Of a stretch of DNA of 64,000 nucleotides, positions 16,801 through 24,866 are shown piece after piece. Position 1 is the stretch's first letter. Each line of letters begins with the position of its first letter. The DNA comes from Paenibacillus piri (GTDB taxonomy: Bacteria; Bacillota; Bacilli; Paenibacillales; NBRC-103111): the NCBI RefSeq assembly GCF_004354045.1, contig NZ_SMRT01000021.1:43250-107249 (forward strand), written 5' to 3'. Below the pieces are notes generated by a model. It worked only from the letters and a program-made list of their open reading frames with translations. It had not been told where the DNA came from and made no database searches. The position numbers and the translations under genes are program-made.

Positions 16801-17621
16801 TGCTTCGCAGATTAAACTACACGCTGCTTTACGTTGTACTTGCGGCGCTCGCTTTATTCGTGTTGTATCCGCTCATTTTTACAGTTTTCTCATCGTTCAT
16901 GACGGAGAAAGAGGTTGCGAATTTTCCCCCGCCGCTTTTTCCGCATCAGCTGTATTTGGGCAATTTCAAAAAAGCTATTGAAACGATGCCGGTCATCCGG
17001 TTCATCGTCAACAGCTTTATCGTTTCCGGGGGAATTACGGTATGTCAGGTTATAACGTCAAGCATGGCCGCCTACGCTTTTTCGTTCCTGCAGTTTCGGG
17101 GAAAAATTCCGCTGTTTCTGCTTTATTTGTCCACGATGATGATTCCCTGGGAGGTGACGGTCATACCGAACTACTTGACGATCCGGTCGTGGGGCTGGAT
17201 GGATAGTTATCCGGGCTTGATCGTGCCGTTTATGGCCGGGGCGTTCGGCGTGTTTTTGCTCAGGCAGTTTTTTCTGCAGCTTCCGCATGAGCTGTTTGAT
17301 GCAGGTAAGATCGACGGCTGCGGGCATATGCGGTCCTTTTTCTCCATCGTGCTGCCTTTGTCTCGTCCGGCTATTGCGACGCTGAGCGTCTATGTATTCC
17401 TGAATCATTGGAACAGTTATTTGTGGCCTCTGCTGATAACGAATAAACCGACGATGCGCACCGTTCAAATCGGGGTCGCGATGCTGCAGCATGAGGAAGT
17501 CAATTCGTGGAATCTTGTGCTGGCCGGAGTGACATTGGTACTCCTGCCTTCGTTTGTGCTGCTCGCGCTGGGTGTGAAGCAGTTGATCCGGGGCATAACC
17601 GCCGGGGCCGTCAAAGGCTAA
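16797..17621 (+). CDS. ugpE: ABC transporter permease, UgpE type
   Basis: A 274-residue second permease with six membrane segments and the EAA loop FDAGKIDGCGHMRSFFSIV. Its start overlaps the ugpA stop by 4 bases, so translation is coupled and the two proteins presumably assemble one to one as the transmembrane channel. No ATPase gene is in the operon. As is common for CUT1 systems in Bacillota, a shared MsmK-like ATPase encoded elsewhere probably energises it. A second ATG at 16800 is also possible as the start. Confidence 0.85.
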   Translation: MMLRRLNYTLLYVVLAALALFVLYPLIFTVFSSFMTEKEVANFPPPLFPHQLYLGNFKKAIETMPVIRFIVNSFIVSGGITVCQVITSSMAAYAFSFLQFRGKIPLFLLYLSTMMIPWEVTVIPNYLTIRSWGWMDSYPGLIVPFMAGAFGVFLLRQFFLQLPHELFDAGKIDGCGHMRSFFSIVLPLSRPAIATLSVYVFLNHWNSYLWPLLITNKPTMRTVQIGVAMLQHEEVNSWNLVLAGVTLVLLPSFVLLALGVKQLIRGITAGAVKG

Positions 17622-17737
17622 CCGGTGACAATTGCAGCTGAAGCTTCGGCTGCAGCCGTGAAAGCGGCAATCGCGAAGAATCGCTTCGTTCCTGGAAGCT
17701 TTCTTAAATATAACCAAATTTGAGGGGAGAACACGCT

Positions 17738-19132
17738 ATGTGGGGTAAAAAGAAGCATGGAATAATGGCGCTGCTGCTTACTGCGGTTATGCTCACAGGA
17801 GCTGCCTGTGGCGGCGGTGACGGAAGCGGAGGCGGGGGTGGAAATGCCGCGAAGGAAGCAAACGGAGCAGACAAGGGAGGTTCTTCATCCGGCGCTCTGA
17901 AGAAGGTCACGTTCTGGCATGCGATGGGCGGGACAAATCAGAAAGTCGTTGAACAAATGGTTACCGATTTTAACGCATCGCAAAAAAATGTTCAAGTGGA
18001 AGCGATCTATCAGGGTACATATGACGACCTGCTCAGCAAGCTGAAGGCGTCGATGGGCTCCAAGGACAGCCCGACGCTTGTGCAAATGTACGAAATCGGA
18101 TCCCGTTTTATGATGGATTCCAAAACGACCACGCAAATGCAAAAATTCATCGATATGGACAAATACGATTTGTCGCAGCTTGAGCCAAACATTGTCAGCT
18201 ATTATACCCATAGCGGCAAGCTGGATTCGATGCCGTTCAATACATCCAACGCCATCTTGTATTGCAATAAGGATTTGTTTAAGGCTGCCGGTCTCGATCC
18301 GGAGAAGCCGCCGAAAACGTTCGATGAGCTGCAGAAATCGGCTGATGCCATTACGAAAACGGGCAAAGCAAGCGGAGCGAACTTTGCCATTTACGGATGG
18401 TTCATGGAGCAGCTGCTGGCGAATCAGGGCGCGGAATACGTGAACAACAGCAACGGGCGGAGCGCGCTTGCCACCGAATCGACGGTAAACGGGGATGCGG
18501 GCATCAAGACGCTGACATGGTGGAAAAACCTTGTTGATTCCAAAGCGGCGATCAATCTGGGCCGGAAAACGGACGATTCCAAGAAGGCGTTCTCGGCCGG
18601 TCAAGTCGGCATGATTCTCGAATCGACCGCATCGTTGAAAGGACTTGTCGACAGCGCCCAGGGCAAGTTTGAAGTCGGCACCGGATTTCTGCCAAAGCCG
18701 TCGGACGGCAAGGAAGGCGGGGTGATTGTCGGCGGCGCGAGCCTGTGGATTATGAACGACAGACCGGATGACGAGCAGAAAGCAGCATGGGATTTCGTCA
18801 AATACCTGGCTTCGCCGAAGGTGCAGGCATACTGGCACATCAATACGGGATATTTTCCGATTACGAAAGCCGCCTATGAGGACCAAACCGTCAAAGACAA
18901 CATGAAAAAATTCCCGCAGTTTCAAACGGCGGTCGATCAGCTTCACCAAACGAAATCGAACTCTGCCACGCAGGGTGCTGTGATCGGGGTGTTCCCGGAA
19001 GCGCGACAAATCGTCGAAGGGGCCATCGAGGAAGTCATCAACAACAAGAAGTCGCCGAAGGAAGCGCTGGATGGAGCGTCGAAGGAAATTACGTCAAAAA
19101 TTCAGCAGTATAACAAGACGGTTAAACAATAG
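17738..19132 (+). CDS. ugpB: Glycerol-3-phosphate-type ABC substrate-binding lipoprotein
   Basis: 464 residues. GAGGGGAG precedes ATG 17738; the signal ends at the lipobox LTGAAC with Cys near residue 23, followed by a Gly/Ser-rich linker. The mature part matches UgpB of enterobacteria at many points: VTFWHAMGGTNQKV, LVQMYEIGSRFMMDSK, AAGLDPEKPPKTFDELQ, VGGASLWIM and TGYFPITKAAYED. UgpB binds sn-glycerol-3-phosphate and glycerophosphodiesters outside the membrane. The downstream glycerophosphodiesterase strengthens this substrate assignment. A 116-base gap separates it from ugpE on the same strand. Confidence 0.9.
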   Translation: MWGKKKHGIMALLLTAVMLTGAACGGGDGSGGGGGNAAKEANGADKGGSSSGALKKVTFWHAMGGTNQKVVEQMVTDFNASQKNVQVEAIYQGTYDDLLSKLKASMGSKDSPTLVQMYEIGSRFMMDSKTTTQMQKFIDMDKYDLSQLEPNIVSYYTHSGKLDSMPFNTSNAILYCNKDLFKAAGLDPEKPPKTFDELQKSADAITKTGKASGANFAIYGWFMEQLLANQGAEYVNNSNGRSALATESTVNGDAGIKTLTWWKNLVDSKAAINLGRKTDDSKKAFSAGQVGMILESTASLKGLVDSAQGKFEVGTGFLPKPSDGKEGGVIVGGASLWIMNDRPDDEQKAAWDFVKYLASPKVQAYWHINTGYFPITKAAYEDQTVKDNMKKFPQFQTAVDQLHQTKSNSATQGAVIGVFPEARQIVEGAIEEVINNKKSPKEALDGASKEITSKIQQYNKTVKQ

Positions 19133-19162
19133 AGGGAGCGAACTGCCCGGGAGGAAATCAAA

Positions 19163-19897
19163 ATGTCAGTACAAAAACCGATGAACATCGCCCATCGCGG
19201 GGCAAAAGGAATGGCTCCGGAAAACACGCTGGCCGCATTCCGGCTAGGGCTGGAGCAGGGCTGCGAAGGGATTGAGCTTGATATTCACTTGTCGGCCGAC
19301 GGAGAACTGATCGTGTGCCACGATGCGACGATTGACCGAACGACCCATGGAAAAGGCGCAATCCGTGAGCTAACGCTATCCGAAATCAAGAGCTACGACG
19401 CAGGGTATTGGTTCGGCGAGCAATTCCGTGGAGAAACAGTGCCTACACTGGGCGAGGTATTCGACCTGGTTCCCGCTTCCATCATGATCAACGTGGAGGT
19501 CAAGGATCACGTGGATGAACAAATCGAGCGGAAGCTCGTTGATTTCCTTCGTGAACGCGGTCGTCTGGACAATGTGGTCATCTCTTCGTTCGATCATAAA
19601 TGTGTACGACGCATTAAGCTGCTGGAGCCCAACAGCAAAATCGGACTGCTGTACGCGTTTAATCTCGTGGAGCCAGCCGCATACGCCTGCAGCTTCGATG
19701 TGGAGGTATACTCGCTTCACCCGCACTTTAAGCTTGTCGATTCCGAGCTCGTCATAAAGGCCGGACATCATGGAATTGCCGTCTACCCGTGGACGGTCAA
19801 CGAAGAGCGGGAGCTGCTTGATGTAACGGCTCTCGGAGTATCGGGTATCATTACCGATTTCCCCGGCCGCCTGAATGACCTGCTTGCAGCAAAGTGA
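19163..19897 (+). CDS. ugpQ: Cytosolic glycerophosphodiester phosphodiesterase
   Basis: A 244-residue TIM-barrel GDPD. The family signature is complete: NIAHRGAKGMAPENTLAAF with the catalytic His and PENT, IELDIHLSADGELIVCHDATIDRTT with metal ligands (E-x-D) and the HD pair, NVEVKD, and a late YPWTVNEE. It hydrolyses glycerophosphodiesters such as glycerophosphocholine to glycerol-3-phosphate and an alcohol. Lack of a signal peptide and its place behind ugpB indicate that it acts on imported diesters. GGGAGG precedes ATG 19163, and a GC-rich hairpin follows the stop. Confidence 0.92.
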   Translation: MSVQKPMNIAHRGAKGMAPENTLAAFRLGLEQGCEGIELDIHLSADGELIVCHDATIDRTTHGKGAIRELTLSEIKSYDAGYWFGEQFRGETVPTLGEVFDLVPASIMINVEVKDHVDEQIERKLVDFLRERGRLDNVVISSFDHKCVRRIKLLEPNSKIGLLYAFNLVEPAAYACSFDVEVYSLHPHFKLVDSELVIKAGHHGIAVYPWTVNEERELLDVTALGVSGIITDFPGRLNDLLAAK

Positions 19898-19912
19898 AAT
19901 CTTAACAATCGA

Positions 19913-19940
19913 CCCCGGCTTATGGCCGGGGATTTGATAC
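19913..19940 (+). terminator. Hairpin terminator of the ugp operon
   Basis: CCCCGGC pairs with GCCGGGG around a 5-base loop. The following ATTTGAT is a weak T tract. Confidence 0.6.
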
Positions 19941-20008
19941 ATCTTGAAGCTTTCGTTCATATCGAATGGATGACGGTTGACTTTCACGATTGATGTTATT
20001 GCTAATGA

Positions 20009-20212
20009 GATATCGCGTGTTCAAATCGTGATTACAATAGCATTAATCAGCACGGAATCGGAAATGATACATTTGGAACAACGAGTGTTAATCATGTCGA
20101 TCTAACGCCTGGAACCGGTAATGTAACGTATTCATTAACCGCACTAACTATTACCGGTTCAGCGAATGCTATTGGAGCAATTACTTTTACTGGGGCCTTA
20201 GTACAACCTTAA
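20009..20212 (+). pseudogene. 3' remnant of an unrecognised protein gene
   Basis: A frame open from 20009 to the TAA at 20210-20212 encodes a tail such as FGTTSVNHVDLTPGTGNVTY and ITGSANAIGAITFTGALVQP, rich in Thr, Gly and Ser with alternating hydrophobics, as in beta-structured surface, exosporium or phage tail proteins. There is no start codon or binding site, and the upstream sequence is in another frame. A good terminator directly follows the stop. This suggests the genuine 3' end of a gene whose front part was lost. Confidence 0.5.
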
Positions 20213-20213
20213 G

Positions 20214-20253
20214 CAAAAAGCGGCTAATTCTATGTGGATTGGCTGCTTTTTAA
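20214..20253 (+). terminator. Terminator behind the gene remnant
   Basis: AAAAAGC-G-GCTAAT pairs with ATTGGC-T-GCTTTTT, ending in a T run. Confidence 0.8.
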
Positions 20254-20359
20254 GCGATACGCCCATGACGTTAAATTATATATGTGAGTCGGGGCATCTT
20301 TTCTTCTGAAAGTGTTACGGCAACAATTTCATGCTGGTTGGTGACCGGGGAGAATCGGT

Positions 20360-21649
20360 TTACTTTGACCCTGCAGCAGATTTCTTGGATGGGAGGGTGC
20401 ATGCCCAAAGCAGAATGGCCAATGCACTGACAGCGGCTCCTAATAGGCAGACTCCGTTCCAACCGAAGTATGCATAGATATTAGTCGAAGCGATTGAACC
20501 GGAGGCGCTGCCGATCGAATAGAAAATCATATAGCCGCCGGTCAGTCTGCTGCGTGCCTCGGGACGTATATGAAAGATCAAACTCTGGTTGGTGACATGT
20601 ACGGCTTGCACCGCCATATCAAGGAGCACAATACCAAAGATCAACGCGGGCAAAGAGCGTTCGGTATAACCGATCGGCAACCATGATGATAATAACAGAA
20701 CCAGCGCGATGCCGGTTGTTCTTTGTCCTAATCCTCGATCGGCAAGCCTTCCTGCCCGCGCAGCCGCTAACGCTCCGGCAGCTCCGGCGAGACCGAACGT
20801 CCCAATCGCGGTATGGGAAAGTGAAAGTGGCGAACCGCTTAGAGGGAGCACCAGCGAAGTCCACAATATGCTGAATGCGGCAAAAATCAGCAGAGCCAGT
20901 AAAGCACGGCTGCGTAAGATTGGTTCCTGCATAAACAGTGTGATTACCGAGCGAAGCAACTGGAAATAACTTAGTGACGCTGCTCTTTTACCTTCATGAT
21001 GCGGGAGCACCCGAAATAATGCGCCGGTCACTATAATCATCAAAGCCGCAGAGACCGAATAAACCGAACGCCATCCGGCGATATCGGTCAACAGGCCGGC
21101 GACGGTCCGCGCAAGCAGAATGCCGATGACCACACCGCTTGTCACCAAACCGACGATACGTCCGCGTTCGGCCGGGGCGGCCAAAGTCGCCGCGAACGCC
21201 ACGAGCACTTGGGTCACTACAGCGAGCAGCCCGACTGCAGCCAATCCTGTAAGCAGCATTGTGCCGGTTGGGGCGAAGCTAACCACAATCAGGGCAATTA
21301 CGGATAATAGCATCAGACAAGGAATCAACCGGCGTGGGTTCACCAAATCGCCGAGCGGCACGAACAGCAGCAGTCCAAGTGCATAGCTAATCTGGGTAAC
21401 TGTAATGATTATGCCAACGGATGAATGAGCGATATTGAACTCGCTCGCTAAGACGTCGAGCAGCGGTTGCGCGTAATAGATGTTTGCAACGGACAAGCCG
21501 CAGGCAACTGCAAACAAAAGCGCTGCATAGCGAGATAGTGAAAATACGGAAACGGTATCGGATGCAATAACCGCTCTTTGGACCGGTCCCGCCTTTATGC
21601 CGCAATAATCTCCGTTAATACAAGCTGCCTTTTCTTCTGGGTATTCCAT
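20360..21649 (-). CDS. MFS transporter
   Basis: 429 residues with about 12 hydrophobic segments after a roughly 35-residue charged N-terminus. The N-terminal half has ANIYYAQPLLDVLASEF and the loop motif FVPLGDLVNPRRL between TM2 and TM3; the second half has an equivalent RAGRLADRGLG. It resembles YfcJ/YnfM and sugar or drug efflux MFS proteins. GAAGGGTGATG lies a little far upstream of ATG 21649, so the true start may be internal. A TetR-type regulator is divergent, and a matching operator-like site lies in the shared region, suggesting it controls this exporter. Confidence 0.87.
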   Translation of the reverse strand: MEYPEEKAACINGDYCGIKAGPVQRAVIASDTVSVFSLSRYAALLFAVACGLSVANIYYAQPLLDVLASEFNIAHSSVGIIITVTQISYALGLLLFVPLGDLVNPRRLIPCLMLLSVIALIVVSFAPTGTMLLTGLAAVGLLAVVTQVLVAFAATLAAPAERGRIVGLVTSGVVIGILLARTVAGLLTDIAGWRSVYSVSAALMIIVTGALFRVLPHHEGKRAASLSYFQLLRSVITLFMQEPILRSRALLALLIFAAFSILWTSLVLPLSGSPLSLSHTAIGTFGLAGAAGALAAARAGRLADRGLGQRTTGIALVLLLSSWLPIGYTERSLPALIFGIVLLDMAVQAVHVTNQSLIFHIRPEARSRLTGGYMIFYSIGSASGSIASTNIYAYFGWNGVCLLGAAVSALAILLWACTLPSKKSAAGSK

Positions 21650-21737
21650 ACTTCACACATCACCCTTCTCTGGATAAGATTAACGAAAGAAATCCACATG
21701 CCTGTAAAGTAGCTAGAGCATACATCATCCAATAGAT

Positions 21738-21833
21738 GATCCAGCGAAACGAAAATCCTACGATAGATAGTGCAGGCTTTTTTATATGAAATGGCTTATT
21801 CATAAGGAATTCCTGCGAATATGCAGGAGTTTT
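21738..21833 (+). repeat. Dispersed hairpin repeat D, copy 1
   Basis: This starts GATCCAG and contains GATAGTGCAGG followed by a T run, GAAATG and ATTCA. It ends with the hairpin TCCTGC/GCAGGA and AGTT. It aligns along its length with 50136-50224. It lies in the leader region of the MFS gene (antisense to it). Confidence 0.65.
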
Positions 21834-21854
21834 ATTTTTCTAATCAGTATATTG

Positions 21855-21866
21855 TACCGATTGGTA
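21855..21866. promoter_or_regulatory. TetR operator-like site 1
   Basis: TACCGATTGGTA differs at only two of 12 positions from the site at 22035-22046, which covers the TetR gene's own transcription start. A -10-like TACAAT on the minus strand overlaps it, so it may control the MFS gene. Confidence 0.45.
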
Positions 21867-21998
21867 ATTTATGATGTGTGTAATATAACTTTCTCTAATA
21901 TGTTTTGTCAAGAAGTGAGTTGCGTTTTATGAGATACAGATTATCTGAAAAATTCGGAATGTACTCGATATTACTGGGTTCGATATAAGAACCTTGAT

Positions 21999-22046
21999 TT
22001 GACAGCAAGTGCATTAAAGAATAAAATCATATCATACTGAATGGTA
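21999..22046 (+). promoter_or_regulatory. TetR gene promoter with operator site 2
   Basis: TTGACA (21999), 17 bases and TAAAAT (22022) form a strong sigma-A promoter. The imperfect palindrome TACTGAATGGTA, within TCATAC-N6-GTATGA, sits at the expected start point, an arrangement typical of TetR autorepression. Confidence 0.65.
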
Positions 22047-22063
22047 TGAAAGGGGGTGTTACC

Positions 22064-22645
22064 ATGGTTCGGCAGAAGGAATTTGATGTGGAAAAAGCAT
22101 TGGACGACGCGATGCAGCTATTTTGGGAGAAAGGCTTCGAAGCTACCTCATTATCCGATTTAACTTCGAAAATGGGCATCCAACGGCCAAGCATATATGC
22201 AACCTTTGGAGACAAGAAAGAGCTATTTGAAGCTGCGCTGCGGAAATATTCAGCGTCCCACGCCTCCAAAATTCGGACAAAGCTTCAGCATAGTTCATCA
22301 GTAAAAGCAGGGTTTCGTACTTTTTTTGAGGATATTGTGGAAGAGCAATACTCGGAAAGCTGCAATCGAGGTTGCTTTTGCATCAATACGATGGTTGAGC
22401 TTGCGCCTCATGATGAGAAATTTGAAATTCTTACGAGGGAACATCAGATGTATCTCGCGGCAATTTTTGAAGAAACGATCGAACGGGGATTGCGATCAGG
22501 CGAGCTTAAAACCGACATGAATGCAAAAGCATTGGCGCAAACACTGGTTGTGTCGTTAATCGGACTTACGGTGATGATGAAATCTCGCCCTGAGCGTTCA
22601 TTTGTCGAGCACTCCATAGAGGTCATACTTACGCTGCTTGAATAA
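22064..22645 (+). CDS. TetR/AcrR family transcriptional regulator
   Basis: A 193-residue regulator. The N-terminal TetR helix-turn-helix spans FDVEKALDDAMQLFWEKGFE through SDLTSKMGIQRPSIYATFGD, ending KKELFEAAL. The C-terminal ligand domain contains CNRGCFCINTMVEL, a Cys-rich stretch seen in the YxaF/AcrR-like subgroup; whether these cysteines sense redox or electrophiles is open. AAAGGGGGTG precedes ATG 22064; an earlier ATG at 22046 overlaps the operator. It probably represses itself and the divergent MFS exporter through the two TACYGAWTGGTA sites. Confidence 0.9.
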   Translation: MVRQKEFDVEKALDDAMQLFWEKGFEATSLSDLTSKMGIQRPSIYATFGDKKELFEAALRKYSASHASKIRTKLQHSSSVKAGFRTFFEDIVEEQYSESCNRGCFCINTMVELAPHDEKFEILTREHQMYLAAIFEETIERGLRSGELKTDMNAKALAQTLVVSLIGLTVMMKSRPERSFVEHSIEVILTLLE

Positions 22646-22701
22646 AAATTAGCATAGAGCAGCGTTTCTCAAGACGCTGTACAATGAATGCATCCCGGGA
22701 T

Positions 22702-22729
22702 CAAAAAAGGTGCCGATGGTACACGGCAC
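22702..22729 (-). terminator. Terminator for the methyltransferase genes
   Basis: On the minus strand GTGCCG pairs with CGGCAC, then CTTTTTT. A longer outer pairing, GGGATCAA with TTGATCCC, encloses it. Confidence 0.7.
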
Positions 22730-22767
22730 AACTTGATCCCTTTGGCTGCCAAATCCTAATCGGGAGC

Positions 22768-23454
22768 TTACAAATGCAGCGTAAATACGGCTGCGCATTC
22801 GGGAACATGCGTCAATTGTTCACGCGCGACCTTGTCGGCAATGGAGTCCCCAAAGAAAAATCGCGTGAGCCGTTCAGCTTGTTTACGGTTGTCAAACCGG
22901 TAATCGGTTCGTATCCATGTACAGGTAAAACCGTATTGCCGTTCAAGCAGCCCGAAATATGGCTTTAAAAAGTCCGGCGGATTCGGGGTTTCCGATCCTG
23001 TGCCGCCGTTTTCAAAAAGAATCGCCGTACCTCCGGGCCGAAGAATGCGCCTGATCTCGCCAATGACTTGACCGATATTGGCTTCCCAGCCTTCGACGTC
23101 GTCGCTGCCTAAATAGCAGACGCTCCATCCCGATACGATCAGATCGGCGCTTCGGTCTTCCGCCGGCAGGCTTCTATGATCGGCGACCCGGATGCTCCAG
23201 TTGCGGCAGCCTGCCTGCTCAAGCCTGCTTGCGGCTATGTGCAGCATCGCCTCAGACGCATCCAGCGCCAGGACGGATTTGGCCATCGGAGCCAGCGTGC
23301 ACGCGAGTCTGCCGGTGCCTGCGCCAATGTCGACAATATCAAGCCCGACCGGCGATTTAATCGCTTCAATCACTTGAAGCAGGCTGGGCTGGTGCGAGAT
23401 GAGCAGCTCATACTGCTCGGCCTTGCTTGCATAAATTTCCGAATGATTCGGCAT
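22768..23454 (-). CDS. Class I SAM-dependent methyltransferase
   Basis: A 228-residue Rossmann-fold methyltransferase. Motif I is VDIGAGTGRLA (about residue 46), the acidic end of strand 2 is VLALDASEAML, and DLIVSGWSVCYLG and EIRRILRPGG follow in family order. ATG 23454 has GAGGGGGAA upstream. Substrate unknown; small-molecule targets are usual for this Methyltransf_11/25 type. It lies about 80 bases behind a MerR-methyltransferase fusion gene on the same strand, and its promoter has a 19-base spacer, suggesting control by a MerR-type activator, perhaps its neighbour. Confidence 0.85.
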   Translation of the reverse strand: MPNHSEIYASKAEQYELLISHQPSLLQVIEAIKSPVGLDIVDIGAGTGRLACTLAPMAKSVLALDASEAMLHIAASRLEQAGCRNWSIRVADHRSLPAEDRSADLIVSGWSVCYLGSDDVEGWEANIGQVIGEIRRILRPGGTAILFENGGTGSETPNPPDFLKPYFGLLERQYGFTCTWIRTDYRFDNRKQAERLTRFFFGDSIADKVAREQLTHVPECAAVFTLHL

Positions 23455-23489
23455 GAAAAAATTCCCCCTCACAACTTGATTGCCCTTTT

Positions 23490-23520
23490 ACAATAAGGCA
23501 TGACGTTAGGTGAAGGTCAA
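23490..23520 (-). promoter_or_regulatory. MerR-type promoter (19-bp spacer) of the methyltransferase gene
   Basis: Minus strand: TTGACC (23520-23515), a 19-base spacer containing AACGTCA, then TATTGT (23495-23490). The overlong spacer and internal partial dyad are the known signature of MerR-activated promoters. Confidence 0.5.
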
Positions 23521-23530
23521 CAGTTTCAGT

Positions 23531-24577
23531 TTAACGGATCGGAACCGCGTACACGATGTGAAGCAGCTCGTTGATTTGCCGGTGCTTCGTAATATAGCCG
23601 TTATCTTCAAACCATTGCAGCAGCGACGGACAGACGGAATAATATTTGTTCTGTACGGCATCCGCAAGCCCGGTATGCCCCTGCTCGTTTAATGATGTCA
23701 AATAAGCATCCCGATGGCTGGCGTTTTCGAACATCAAATCGGCGATACAAATGGTTCCATGGGGCTTTAACACTCTGCGCATTTCGCCGAGCGCCAGCTG
23801 CTTTTGTTCGTCGGTGATATGATGCAAGGCGAACGTGGTCACGATAAAATCGAACTGCCCGTCCATATACGGAATCGCCAGAAAATTGCCGCGTTTCACC
23901 TCCAGTCCGGCGTATTTGCGGCTGGCCTGCTTTAGCATTTCCATCGATTGGTCGACTGCGGCCATACGAATTCCTTGCAGCAGAAATTTTCCGGCCAAAT
24001 TGCCGGTCCCGGTGCCAATGTCCAAACCCCGTTCTCCCGCCTTCGGCGCCACCCACTGAACGACCTGTCTCAACGCTTGATCGTAGTCCTTGTATTCGTT
24101 GGCGTCATTCAATATTCGTTCATCGTGGGTGAGCGCCTGATGGTCGAAATTCCATTTGTCCGTCCAATTTGTCCGCAATTCCCTTAATTTTTTTGAACCG
24201 TCCGCAAGCACGAAAATATCATCGAGCGGGAGCGAGGCCCGCTTCCTTACAAGCTCGATCATCCGGTCGGTCGTTTCAATGATCTGTTTCAGCTCCAGCC
24301 ATTGGGAAAACATGACGGAGCGCTGCATTTCCAAATAATACAGCAGCTCTTCCTGATCGATGTTTTCAGCTTGAGCCAGCGCTTTCTTTATATCCTCGAT
24401 CGTCATTCCGGCTTCCCGCAGCGATATAACGGTTTGCAATCTCCAGATTTCTTTTTCTGAAAACGATCTGTACTGGTTGCCGACCTGTTTCGCGGGAGCG
24501 ATCAGTCCTTTTTCCTCGTAAAAGCGGATGGCTCTCGGAGAAATATTCAATTTGGCTGCGGCATCCTTAATTTTCAT
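23531..24577 (-). CDS. MerR family regulator fused to a SAM-dependent methyltransferase
   Basis: 348 residues in two parts. Residues 1-70 are a MerR winged helix (MKIKDAAAKLNISPRAIRFY, EEKGLIAP, ISLREAGMTIEDIKKAL), followed by a dimerisation coiled coil (about 75-115). Residues 165-345 are a class I methyltransferase with motif I LDIGTGTG (185-192), DQSMEMLKQA and HHITDEQ. In ordinary MerR proteins the C-terminal part is the ligand sensor, so here an enzyme domain replaces or provides it. ATG 24577 is preferred over ATG 24610. Its own promoter has a 19-base spacer. Confidence 0.87.
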   Translation of the reverse strand: MKIKDAAAKLNISPRAIRFYEEKGLIAPAKQVGNQYRSFSEKEIWRLQTVISLREAGMTIEDIKKALAQAENIDQEELLYYLEMQRSVMFSQWLELKQIIETTDRMIELVRKRASLPLDDIFVLADGSKKLRELRTNWTDKWNFDHQALTHDERILNDANEYKDYDQALRQVVQWVAPKAGERGLDIGTGTGNLAGKFLLQGIRMAAVDQSMEMLKQASRKYAGLEVKRGNFLAIPYMDGQFDFIVTTFALHHITDEQKQLALGEMRRVLKPHGTICIADLMFENASHRDAYLTSLNEQGHTGLADAVQNKYYSVCPSLLQWFEDNGYITKHRQINELLHIVYAVPIR

Positions 24578-24607
24578 GCGATATGCAGCTCCCTTCACTA
24601 TGGAAAA

Positions 24608-24638
24608 CATTAACCTTACGTAAAAGTTTTGAGGTCAA
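24608..24638 (-). promoter_or_regulatory. MerR-type promoter (19-bp spacer) of the fusion gene
   Basis: Minus strand: TTGACC (24638-24633), 19 bases including ACGTAAGG, then TTAATG (24613-24608). The same -35 and spacer length occur at 23490-23520, which supports autoregulation plus control of the next gene. Confidence 0.5.
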
Positions 24639-24866
24639 ACTTAACAATCGATTGCGCTTCGACAGAGATAAACCAGACTGCCGCGATGGCCGGCAGCCTG
24701 TTTCGTAAAGTCAGGCAGAGAGACTTTCTTTGCAGTTGTGCACAGCATGCCTTTATGATAGCCATAAGCGGCCTCCAGGGCAATACCGGTCAGGAACAAT
24801 CAATCCGCTCATCCCGGCGTTGAAAGGTGAAGATGAACGTGCCTGAAAAAGCGGCGCAGCCCGTAT

